64,000 nucleotides of DNA from Allomyces macrogynus ATCC 38327 (taxonomy: Eukaryota; Blastocladiomycota; Blastocladiomycetes; Blastocladiales; Blastocladiaceae): contig GG745366.1 of NCBI GenBank assembly GCA_000151295.1, positions 270,739-334,738 of the forward strand, given 5' to 3'. Shown here one piece after another: positions 24,307 to 34,555 of the stretch (positions within the stretch are counted from its first letter, which is position 1; each line of letters opens with the position of its first letter). The notes under the pieces are model-generated. The model was not told where the DNA came from. It saw only the letters and a program-made list of their open reading frames with translations, and did no database searches. A program made the position numbers and the translations under genes.

Positions 24307-26259
24307 TTACGCGCCCTTCTCCACCGGTGCCGGCGCGCTCGTCGCCAGTTCCTTCGGCATCTCCCCAACCGCACGCATCAACTCCATCATCCCACTCACG
24401 CCGCGCGCCACATTCTCCGCCTGCAGCCGCTCATTCACGCCGTGGAACCCGGCAATCTGCTCGTGCGTCCACATCAAGAAAAACGACGTGCGGTAAATCC
24501 GGCGCGCGAGGTGCACAAAGTGCCGCGTGTCGGTATTGCCCATAAGCATCGTTGGCGCAACGACCGCGTCGCGGAACGCCGGTTCCTGCGCGGTGCGGTG
24601 CGTGCGGTACATGCCGCGCAGGACGCGAGAGAGGGCGGAAAAGTAGGGGTCGTTCGGGGACATGGTCGAGACGGGCGACGGGTCAGCGGCGCGGTTGCCC
24701 CACGGTTCGATGACGAGTTGCGGCGAGACGTGGGCGGCGATCGCGCGCAGGTCGGCGGTCACCGAATCGGCGGTCTCGCCGGCGGCGATGCGCACGTCCA
24801 TGAAGGCCGAGGCTACGTGGGGGGTGGACAGCGCGTCAGGTGGGAGATCGCCGGTTCGTATGAAGAGCAGTGACATGAAAGCGTACCCGCGTCGGGAATC
24901 ACGTTGATCTTCGGGCTGCCGTCGAGCATCGTGAACGCGACCGTCGTCTGCATCGTCGCCGCGGTTCTAACCCATTGAAAAAAAGTAGAGTCAGCGCACC
25001 GCCAAACCAGAGAGAGAACCATCGCGCGACACGTACTTGGTGTTCGACTGCAACACACGCGCCACCACCTTGCGGAACAGCCACAAGTTGCTCATCACAA
25101 ACCGGTGGACGGGCGGAAAGTAGGGCACCAAGTACCGCGACATCCACCCAACGCCCGCATCCAAATTCGTCCGTCGTTCGCGCGCCTCAATCGCGGCAAT
25201 CGCCTTGCCCAACACCACCACTGGGTCGTCGGGAGACGGCATCGACGCATGCCCGGCCCCATCGGCTTTACGGTGCGCCGTCATTTTCAGCGTGAGCGAC
25301 CCCTTTTCGGCAACCCCGACGAGCGCGATCCGGTACGGGTCGAGCCCGCGAATGATCGTCTGCACGCACATGGTCCCTTCGTCGACGACCATGGCCAGCG
25401 ACTCGACGCCACGGGCTTGCAGACGCGCCGCGATCTGGGCCGATCCGGCGAATCCGCCGATTTCCTCGTCGTGCCCGCTCGCGATGTAAATCGTGCGCGA
25501 CGGCCAGTACCCGGCCATGAGCAGCCGCTCGGCAGCCTCGAGCAAGATGATCAGGTTGCCCTTGTCGTCCATGCTCCCACGGCCCCAGACGAATCCTTCC
25601 TCGTCGATATGGCCGTCAAACGGCGGGTGCTTCCACTTGGACTCGGTGCCGGCGGGCACGGGCACCACGTCCGAGTGCGCCATGAGCAGCGTCGCGCCGT
25701 GCACCGGGTCGCGCCAGTTGTCGGAATCGACGTGCGCGCCGCCGTCCTCGGACCCGCGCCAGGTGATCAGCAGCGAGTAGGTGTTGACGCGCTCGATGTG
25801 CAGCCGCGAATGGATCAACGGGTAGGTCGCGCGCAGGTACTCGAGCAGACCCAGAATCGCCGCGTGCGACTCGGCGATCCGCGCCTCGAGGTGCGGGTCC
25901 AGCTCGCCGTGCACGTGGTGGTGGTGGGGCTCGTGCTCTTCGTGGTCGTGGTCGTCGTGGTGGTGCGCGCACTTGCGCCCGGAACTGTTGTCGTCGTCCC
26001 AGGAAACCGTCTTGAACCGCACCATCGTCGCGAGCCGCTCGCCGATCAGTTGCACATCGTCGGGCCGCGTGTGCACGGCATCGCGCGGATCGAGCGGGAC
26101 CGCTTGCGCCGAGATCGTGCGGTTTGTCTGAACGACGCCTGCGGTCAGAGCCGCGACGGCGGTCGCGGCCGCAGCAAGCGCGACGGAACCCGAGTGGGCG
26201 GCGGCGGTTGCGAGCGCGCGCGCCGCGACAGTGCGCGTCGTGGTGGAGGTGGCCGACAT
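24307..26259 (-). CDS. M20-family peptidase, Cps1/PM20D1-like, with a histidine-rich insert
   Basis: Three exons (26259-25037, 24966-24887, 24812-24307), 602 aa. A hydrophobic Ala-rich segment near residues 20-45 suggests a membrane anchor or signal, as in yeast Cps1, which is delivered to the vacuole. The metal and catalytic motifs are in order: LLMAHSDVVPVP (His-Asp), WGRGSMDDKGN (bridging Asp), ASGHDEEIGG (Glu-Glu) and MVVDEGT, with a C-terminal GNTDTRHF histidine. Introns of 70 and 74 nt restore PKINVIPDA-ASAFMDVRIA. Near residue 95 is an insert with about 11 His among Asp/Glu residues (KCAHHHDDHDHEEHEPHHHH) ahead of the catalytic domain. Expected activity is hydrolysis of short peptides or N-acyl amino acids; exact substrate is inference. 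Confidence 0.9.
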
Positions 26260-28275
26260 GAGGACTGGCGATGCGAGTGCGGGGAGTTGCGTGCAGAGCG
26301 GGCTGGTCGGCCGTATTTATTGCCGCTGGCACGACCGCGACCTCCCCTAGTACTGCGCCGGCGGGGTTCGCGTGCAACCGCGGCAGCGGCCGTGGTCGCG
26401 TGTGGGCGGGGCGATGGATCCTGTTCCTTGGCAGGTGGGCCGTGGTGGCGCGTCTGCGGGCGACGGCGGCGGCGTCGTGCGGCGTCGGTAGGGCGAAGCA
26501 GGGGACCCGTCACCCAGGGCGACCGGTGCAAACGCGCGCGTCGGTTCCTTCTATCGAAGACGAGAGAGGGACCAGGGCAGGGCGTGGGGGAGCGAACGGG
26601 CACGGCAGCGTCAACCTTCAGTGGGTCGTATCGTTCTCAGTCGTCCTCAACGCGTGCAACGTGCCACGCGCCGGCGCTGGGGCCAGTGTCGCGCGGCGCT
26701 GGCGGAGTGCTTGCAGCAACCATTTTCGTTCATGACCGCGCTCTGCCCATCGGCTCGCGGCAGATGCACAACGACCGACCACCGACCACCGGCACCGCGG
26801 CGGCACTGCCGCTGGCCGCCCTCGGCACGACGTCGACCTCCTTCACAAATCGCAATCCACTTGTCGTAAGCGCACGCCACTGCCCGTCGGCCGTGGAAAC
26901 CCCCATGTCGAGCTGTCCTGGCCCCGCGCCGTAGGCGATTCCTGAGCGCACGCGCCACCTCCACCGCCGACAGCCGTTGCTGCCGTCTACTCTGCGCGAA
27001 ATCACGGTCTTCCACTGTTGATTGCGTCGACCTGCCGCGGGTCCCCTCGAGCGACACCGATCACGCTCGGCATCAGCCCCTAAAATCTCGATGCGGTGGA
27101 CTCGCTGCGCACCCTGGCCGCGCGAGCGTGGATGAAGAAACGGGCTGCGCAGAAAAGACGCCGACATGGGTCACGATGAAACAGTCCGTTGGCGTTTTCT
27201 GCCTCCATTCTCGACTTTGAGCATGGCTGGCGCGTTCCGATCTCGGCCGCCAGGCCAAGAAGAAGAGCCCGGCAAGTGTGCCGACCAAGTGCTCATGCCG
27301 GCGGTGCAACTGGAGGACCTCAGGTGCCGCTCGCATATGACGATGGCCGCAGTTCCTCGACGACCGCGGCCAACGCGCGCGACTACGACCGGTTAGACGA
27401 CGCCGAGTTCCAGTTCCACGGCACCAACGACGAGGCCAGGGTGTATGTCGATCAAGACCAAGTTTGCGCGGCGCGCGACGATACCGCCGCGGCCGTCGAC
27501 GACGACGTGACGCCCCGGCCGCACGACGACCTCGGCGGCGAACGCCCCACGACCACCGATACGCGCCCAGACCACGACGGCGAGACACTGGCATTTGCGC
27601 GGGTGCGGGGGTAGCGTAACATGATATTTTGCGGAGCGCTGGGATTTTGGACCGATGTGGAGTGAGGGATGGCGCTGTCGATGGCGCGCGACTATGCGGC
27701 GGCGCCAGTGGGGACGATGGACAACCGCCACGGAGAGATCGCGGCGGGAGGGGCCGCGCGAGCAAGGCACGGCGCGGACGACGGGTCGGCCGGGCAGCGA
27801 TGTGTGGAGAAGTGAACTGCCGTGTTGACCACCACCATCATCAAGCTGCCACTTGCAAAGAGCAACTCGCACGTCGGTCGACCCAATTTTCTTCGCCAAC
27901 TATTGTGTATTTCGGGCGCGCAAAATCAACAGCATGTGCACCTCGACCTAGAACTGCGGCCTTATTTTTCAAGAAACTTCGCGATGCCGCGACAGGAAGT
28001 GGTTTGAGGTCGTTTACCATAAAGGCAATGCAACACCGCTCATGCCCAAGTCCTGCCGCCCTTCACTTCAGGCCACCCTGATCTAACTTGATCCCGCGCT
28101 TCCACCCTCCAGCCAACGCACGCAAAACACGGTGAAGAGCAACGAAAATGGAATATAACCCCCATTCGTGTTGGTATTCGAAGTGCATTATGCCAGCGCA
28201 TCGCATCGCCTCTTCCATCCAGTCAACCACCGTCTGCCCCTCAGGCAAGCGCTCCTCCTACTCCGAGACGAACTT
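26260..28275. other. Intergenic interval, at most one weak hypothetical frame
   Basis: Two kilobases between the M20 start and the 3' end of the guanylate cyclase. A long forward frame over 25105-26934 is mostly the antisense of the M20 gene. Apart from the weak frame at 27189-27614 I see no gene, RNA or repeat. Confidence 0.45.
27189..27614 (+). CDS. Hypothetical acidic protein (weak)
   Basis: 141 codons. The second half is Asp/Thr rich with an ordinary composition (DYDRLDDAEFQFHGTNDEAR) that looks more coding than the surroundings. It could be the last exon of a gene, entered after the cctcag at about 27320. No domain is recognisable, the start is not supported, and the reverse strand is also open. 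Treat as a candidate only. Confidence 0.22.
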   Translation: MAFSASILDFEHGWRVPISAARPRRRARQVCRPSAHAGGATGGPQVPLAYDDGRSSSTTAANARDYDRLDDAEFQFHGTNDEARVYVDQDQVCAARDDTAAAVDDDVTPRPHDDLGGERPTTTDTRPDHDGETLAFARVRG

Positions 28276-31092
28276 CTACTCGTGGTGCTGCTGCTCGTTG
28301 CGCTCCGGCTCAGGCGTGATCGTGCCCATCGTGTTATTGTCATCGATCTCCGACTCGTTGCCCTCCTGCGCGACGCCGCCGTCGACTGGCGGCTGCTCGA
28401 GGACCCACACGAGCATCGTGCCCTTGCCCTTGACCGCGATCGACCCGCGCTCGACAAACACAAAGTCCTGCTCGGCGGCGACCACTTTGTGGAACTCGTC
28501 GGAGACCTGGATGCGACCTTTGTCGTTGGTCGAGCACACTGAACGCAGGGACACGATCAGGTGAGTCATCATCACCAGCGCGCGGGGGAGAAGAGAACAA
28601 AAAAAGCAAAACGTACTTCGCGACGCGACATTCACCACGTCCCCAAACAAGCAGTACCGCGGCGCCTTGGACCCCACCAACCCGGCGAGGCACGGCCCGC
28701 AGTTGAGCCCGATGCGCAGCGGCAGTCCGTCCTTCCAGGTGCCCGGCAGCTTGAGGTCCGACACGTCGATCTCGGCGACGGCGTCGATCGCATCCATTGA
28801 GAACTCGAGGATCGCGCGTGCAAACTCGATACGTTGGTCGACGGGCGTCGAGTCGCGGGTGTCGAGCACGCCGCACGCAACCATGAACGTGTCCTGCACC
28901 GTCTCGACCTTGTAGAGCGTCGGGTAGTCGACAAGAATCGCATCGAAGCACTTGTAGAGCCGGTCGAGCAGCTTGACGAGCTGGTGGCCCGTGCCGGCCG
29001 CGCTCGCGAGTTCCTTGAATCCGCACAGGTCCATGAAGCCGACGCACGCCTGGAGGGAGGGAGAGCGTAAGTACAAGCTCTTCGACACGATCCAAGAAAC
29101 GGAGTGCGCGAAACGTACAAAGTCGAACGACACGGGCTCGGGCATGATGCCCTGCTTGAGCTGGTCGCAAATGAACTTGGGCAGCATGGCCGAGAGCAAG
29201 TCGTTGGACGAGTCCGTGTCGAGCTTCTTCTCGACCTGCCGCTTCTGCGATTCGATGATATCGTTGCGCGACATGGTCGCAAGCAGCTCGTTCATTTCCA
29301 GCTGATGGTCGGCGCGGATCTGTGCGACTTCCTCCTCCTGCTCCTTGATCAGGTCCGAGAACTTGCGCTTTTGCTCCTGTTGGTTGCAAAGAGAGACGAA
29401 CGGTCAGTTCCAAGCTCCGCCGCGACGACAAAGACGAACCCAAAACGTGCCTTCTGCAACATGCGGAACTGATCGCGCTGCTGGTTCTTGAGACTGTCAA
29501 GGTTTTCCTTCTGCTGCCGCTGCAGCGTCCGCACGCGGTCGCGTCCCTTCTCCAGCTGCTCCATCAACTCAAGTTCCTGCGCGTCATCGAGGTTTTTCGA
29601 CTTGGCCACGCGCGACTCGCCCTTCTCGCCCTTTTCGGCCTTCTCCTCGCCCTCGCCGCCGGCATGTTCCTCCGAGTCGGACGCCGCGTCCGAGCTCTCG
29701 GTCCCGGACATGGACGACGAGTCCTCCGAGTCCTCGTCGCCGATGCCCGACGACTTTTGCAGCAGCTCGTCCTGCGCCATGAACACGCGCGTGCGCAGCT
29801 TGGCCGAGTGCCGCTGCTGCCGCTCGAGAAACGACGCTTGCCGGCGCTGCTGCCGCTCAAACGAGCTGCGCGTCGCCTTTTGCCGCTCGCGCAAGTGCGT
29901 CGCCTTGATGCGCGCCTGCGCGTTGTCCATTTCGTCTTGCGCGGCCTGCTGCTGCGAGAGGAACTGCGCCTCGAGCGCGAGTTCCTTTTCCTTTTGCTCG
30001 GTCGCCACGTGCTCGAGCGCCGCCTGGTCCTCGATCTCGCGCGCGAGCGTCTCTGGAGAACGCGGGCGGGAAAGAAGGTCAGTTCGTGGTACCCGGTGCG
30101 GAGATCGACGGCCGTGAGTTCGAGAGCGTACCGGTCATGTGCTTGATCTTGATCAGCTGCAGCTCACGCAGCTGTTCCGTCTCCTTCTGCTGCTTCATGC
30201 GCAGCTGGTGCGCGACGACCTCGTTCTCCTTGAGCTTGCGGCGGCGGTCAATCTCGTCGAGCCCGCGCATCTCGAGCGCCTGAATCAGCTTGATGTTCTT
30301 GGCGACGCGCAGCTGCGACATGCGAAGCTCCTCGCTATGGACCGGCGTCGCGTCAGCATCCCATCAAATCCGTGCCGACGCGGGGAAGGAATGCGTACCG
30401 CTCGCGCTTCTGCCGCGCCTCGACGTTCTTGATGAGCAGCTGGAAGGCCTCGCGCTTCTGGCGCATCTTCTGCCGGAAGGCCACTTCGCGCTCGCGCGCC
30501 TCCTCTTGCTGCACGAGCCGCACCTTGAGCGTGAGCGCACGGTCGGCGAGCTTGGCCAGGCGTACTTTCATGAACTCGGCCGCGAGCAGGTCCGTCGCCT
30601 AGTTTCGAGTTACGCGTCAGGTCGGCGATCACCACGTACCCCGAGTCGGTGATGCCAAACGTACCAGTTCGCGCTGCCGCATCTCGCTGAGCCGGCGTTC
30701 CGTGAGTTGCGCCTAGCCATGCCCCGACCGTGATCAATCTTCGCATCAACCTTATCCCCTTCGCGTCGATGCCGTACCTCATACAAGTTGCGCGCCTCCA
30801 TCAGCGCGGCCTCGCGCAAATTCGCCTCCTCCTGGTCAAAGTGCTGCAACTTGCGCTGCAACGCCGCCTTGTGCTCGATATCGTCGCGCACATTGCGCAG
30901 TGCCGCCGCCATCTTCTGGTCCTGCACGACCTTGAGCGCCGCCTGCGTCGCGCCCGGGTGCGTCAGGTTCGCGGCCGAGCCCGCGGCCGAGCCCGTGATC
31001 GATTTCGACCCCGAGGCCTCGCCGATCGACCGCGCGATCCGGGCGCCCGCGAGGCCGCCGTTCAGCGAGCCGCCGGAACCGGTCGAGGACAT
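28276..31092 (-). CDS. Class III guanylate cyclase with long N-terminal coiled coil
   Basis: Eight exons (31092-30778, 30712-30665, 30598-30399, 30334-30132, 30052-29451, 29376-29119, 29049-28617, 28538-28276) encode 773 aa with every phase consistent. Residues about 50-500 are Glu/Arg/Gln-rich coiled coil with an acidic Ser/Glu island (SEEHAGGEGEEKAEKGEKGE). A dimerisation helix (LLSAMLPKFICDQLKQG) leads into the catalytic domain. Both metal Asp residues are present (FMDLCGF and VQDTFM), as are the transition-state Asn/Arg (NVASR) and the guanine-specifying Glu (YKVET) and Cys (PRYCLFGD). It should form a soluble homodimer making cGMP from GTP. No rhodopsin, heme-NO or membrane domain is seen. 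Intron 5 (29377-29450) appears to be GC-AG. Divergent from the nitronate monooxygenase gene. Confidence 0.92.
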
Positions 31093-32215
31093 GGTGGAAG
31101 TGGTGGGGGTGGCGAGAGAAGGAGGGGCGCGCCGAGAGAGGGCGCGTCGGTGATGGTCAGGAGCGAGCGCGGCGGGCGGGAACGCGTCGGGTTGATCAGG
31201 TTGGTCGATCGGGAGCGAGCGGGCACGTCGACGGTGAGGTACGCGCGTCGGTCGGCCAGTTGGTTGATTGGGTAGACGTCGGTCGAATCCAGTCGGCCGA
31301 CGTTGATCAGTATATCGTTCGGTTCGGTCGGAGCGGTCGCGTCGCGTCGGCCGGTGAGATCAGTGAGTAGAACAGCGTCGAACTAAAGGTTCAGGGTCGC
31401 GACGCGTCGCGCGAGGGGAGCGGTGACGAGTGGATGGGCGGGCGAACGTGCACGTGCGGGCGGAAGGGAAGGGCAAGGACGTTGACGAGGGCGGGCGCGT
31501 CAGTCAATTCCTTGCACGTGCGGGCCGGCGGCGGTCGCGATCACGGGGCAGACGGGGGAGGAGTAGGCGGGGAGGTCGTCCGATCCGGCGCGCGTCCGAT
31601 GCCGAGCGGGCGCGAAGGGGGCGGCGGGGAGTGTGCGGGTACCGAAGGGGGAGTCGGCCGGTCGATGCGGAGCAGTGCCGCGCGCGAGGGAAGAGGAAGG
31701 GAGAGAGAGCAGGGGGCCGGCGGCGAGTGGGTTGCGGCACGGGGGAGCGGGAGCGAGCGCGAGTGCGGCCGGGGAGAAAATGCGGGGGCCGCGGCTGGCG
31801 AGCGGAATGCGGGCAGGGCGGGGCGCGCGCCGGTGGGCACGGCACGGCCGCAGACGCGGCGGACAAGCGCGTCGCGCGCCTTGGCAGCGCTTTGACCGCG
31901 AAAGGAGACGTCTCCCGCGAGACGGACGGGTGCCTCGTGACAGGCGCGTGGCGGCACGCTGTGCTGCCTCGCATCCGGCTCATCCGGTTGCACGCACGTG
32001 CCAGTGACCTCACCACGCGTCGGCTTTCACCTCGCGTGTTCCTCGGCCGGGTCGGGCCTTGGTCGTGCACGCGCTCCTCCACCACCACGACCAAGTCCCT
32101 CCCTCCGCGGCAGATTCGCTCTCGCTCGTCGTCGCCGTCGTCACTTTGCGCCGCCCGCTTGCCGACCAACCCGACCGACTTGCACCGCGTCGCCGACACC
32201 GCTGCTCACTGGCTC
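31093..32215. promoter_or_regulatory. Divergent intergenic region, cyclase (-) / nitronate monooxygenase (+)
   Basis: About 1.2 kb, GC-rich, with many gtcggtcg/ggtcgg words between about 31130 and 31400. Forward frames through 31430-32290 continue into the monooxygenase frame but show no conserved sequence, so they are taken as leader and promoter DNA. Confidence 0.45.
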
Positions 32216-32223
32216 TATATATA
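32216..32223 (+). promoter_or_regulatory. TATA box of the nitronate monooxygenase gene
   Basis: tatatata in ggctctatatatacgacc, about 70 bp upstream of the ATG at 32294. The distance and the clean pyrimidine-rich leader after it fit a fungal core promoter. Confidence 0.65.
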
Positions 32224-32293
32224 CGACCGCGCCGCGCTCACCACGACCTCGTTTCGCACCGCTGCACCACCTACCCGTCAACCACCTCGAACC

Positions 32294-33460
32294 ATGGTCG
32301 CGACCACCTCCTTCACCGCCGCCAAGGGCGCCGTGCACGCGGCCTTGCGCAACATGACGCTTCCCGTCATTTCCGCGCCCATGTTCCTCGTCTCGGGCCC
32401 GCAGCTCGTGACGTCCGTCTGCCGGCAGGGCATGGTCGGGTCGTTCCCGTCGCTCAACGCCCTGACCGACGACATTCTCGAGGAATGGCTGACCGACATC
32501 AACACGACGCTCGAGTCGGCCAAGCAGTCAGGCGAGAACGTTGCGCCCTACGCGGTCAACCTGATTGTGCACCGGACCAACCCGCGGCTGCAAAAGCACG
32601 TTGAGCTCATGGTCAAGTACAAGGTCCCGATTGTGATTACGAGTCTCGGCGCCGTCAAGGACGTGATTGATGCCGTGCATTCCTAGTACGTTGCGCGTTT
32701 GCGCTTGGATTTGCAGCGATACCGGAATACTGACTCGGCGATTCCAATAGCAACGGCCTCGTCTTCCACGATGTGACCAACCTGCGCCACGCGGCCAACG
32801 CCGTCAAGGCCGGCGCCGACGGCCTGATTGCCGTGTGCTCGGGCGCCGGTGGCCACGCCGGTGCCGCCACGCCGTTTGCGCTGATCCCGGCCCTGCGCGC
32901 CGCGTTTGGCAAGGACATGACCATCATTGCTGCGGGCGCGATTGGCGACGGCAAGACGGTCCGTGCCGCGCAGGTGCTCGGCGCCGACTACGCCTACATG
33001 GGCACCAAGTTCATTGCGACGCAGGTACACGCTCTCCACCACGTCCTAGTCCGACTCGAGACCGAAATACTGACGCCCCCGCGCCCACCAGGAATCCATG
33101 GCGCAGCAAGAATACAAGGACATGCTCGTCTCGGCCAAGACGGGACCGTCGCCGACCTTCCTGCCCATCATCTACACGAACAAGGTCTCGGGCGTGAACG
33201 CCAACTTCATCCGCGACTCGCTGGTCGCGGCCGGGCTCGACCCGGACAAGCTGGCGAACGCCGAGCACGTCGAGGAAGACTTCTCGAAGCTCGACGGCGG
33301 GCGCGCGTGGCGCGACGTCTGGTCGGCGGGCCACGGCATCATCAACATTCACGATATCCCGACGATCAAGCAGTTGGCCGACCGGCTCAAGGATGAGTAC
33401 CAGCTCGCGGTCAAGGAAGACTATGCGCGCGTGCCGGCGTGGGTGAACGCGAAGCTGTAG
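32294..33460 (+). CDS. Nitronate monooxygenase (2-nitropropane dioxygenase family)
   Basis: Three exons (32294-32685, 32751-33024, 33092-33460), 344 aa. The first intron splits Tyr in HSYNGLVFHDV; the second joins FIATQ to ESMAQQEY. This is an FMN TIM barrel: the N-terminal strand reads LPVISAPMFLVSGPQLVTSV, then PIVITSLGA, then the signature AVCSGAGGHAGAATPF containing the catalytic-region His, IIAAGAIGDG and GADYAYMGTKFIAT for the phosphate site. The family oxidises alkyl nitronates such as propionate-3-nitronate to carbonyl compounds and nitrite, protecting against nitro-toxins. Length and motif order are normal. A TATA box lies about 70 bp upstream. Divergent from the guanylate cyclase; no functional link is evident. 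Confidence 0.92.
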
Positions 33461-33627
33461 ATTGTGATGATGTGGCGTGGACCACATGTTTTGATTGAAG
33501 ACGGCGCTCTTGACAACAATCATCGGTTTGGATTCCCCGGTCTGTTGGCACAGCGTGCATGCGTTCGGTGACGAAGGAGCAATCCGTCGTCATCAGCTGT
33601 ATTTTAACAAATCGCGCGCGCCGTCAA

Positions 33628-33988
33628 CTACCCGTTGCGGCTTGACGGCGGCGATTTTTCCTTGAGGTTCTGAATGTACTTTTGCAGCATTTCGTTTTCC
33701 GAGCGCGACGACTCGTACTGCGTCTTGACCGTGTCGAGGCGTGCGAGCAGCTCTGGCATGGGCAAAACACGTCAGTTGTCGGCCCGAAAAGGCGGCGATT
33801 GGGCAGCACGCACCCTTGACGTTTTCCTGCAGCATCATGACCTCGCTACGAGCGCAGAAACAGGTCAGTCAAGCGCTGATCGGACACGGAAGCGCGTGGT
33901 CGGCTCCGTACCTGATGAGAGCTTCGCGGTTCACGGCCGGGTCGGGCGCGGCGCCCGGGGCCGGGTCGAGGAACCCGAGGGCGTTCAT
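33628..33988 (-). CDS. Short coiled-coil protein, SCOCO/Slo1-like
   Basis: Three exons (33988-33912, 33845-33814, 33752-33628) give 77 aa; the middle exon is only 32 nt. The assembled C-terminal half reads EVMMLQENVKE LLARLDTVKT then ENEMLQKYIQNL, a continuous heptad coiled coil ending in the conserved N-x-x-LxxYIxNL motif of SCOCO. SCOCO binds Arl1/Arl3-type GTPases at the Golgi and takes part in autophagy regulation. An upstream in-frame extension to 34111 exists, but the start at 33988 gives the usual family length. The two short introns (61 and 66 nt) both have good acceptors. It lies tail to tail with the monooxygenase gene (167 bp) and is divergent from myosin V. Confidence 0.85.
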
Positions 33989-34555
33989 GGCGAATGCGGC
34001 GAGTCGCGCGCGTTCAGTAAAGGCGTAAGCAAGCGTCGGTGAGCCGGCGGCCGCGGCAACTTCGACCACGACAACGGTTTGCCACGACGTAAGAATGTGA
34101 GACGCGGTCATGTGTATGTCACATGCAGTACTTCACCGCACGGCCTGCGCCACCACGCCGACCGACTTTCCTCTTCCACCGCCCACCACCACGCCGACCA
34201 ACCGGCCAGAGCTCCATTCCGCGCCAGCCAACGCTTCCATCATTCGACCAAATATTACTGGCCGCGTAACGGCCCCGCTGCTAGATCCGCGTCGGCGACT
34301 CGCCGCACTTGCACCCGCGCAGACTTATTCGGGCCGCGCCGTTCCCGACCTCCCACGACGCCGCCAGGCGCGTGCGCTGGGCAAGCACCACCAACTGCAC
34401 CAAGCGCCGCCGCGACTCGACCCAATTCCGCTGCCGTCCCCGCCGGTCCGGGGAACCAACACGCACCCACCGCGCCGTTCGCGCGCCTTCCCTCGTTCCG
34501 GCCGTGATCGCGCGCCGATTCCCAACCTGATCGCGTATCCGTACCCGTTACCACC

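Noticed and set aside
25105..26934. A 609-codon forward frame
   Set aside because: It is the antisense of the M20 peptidase exon. Its Val-rich run is simply the complement of the His-rich insert, and it has no domain.
31430..32293. In-frame N-terminal extension of the nitronate monooxygenase
   Set aside because: It is Arg/Gly-rich non-conserved sequence, and a TATA box with a good ATG context sits just before the family's normal start at 32294.
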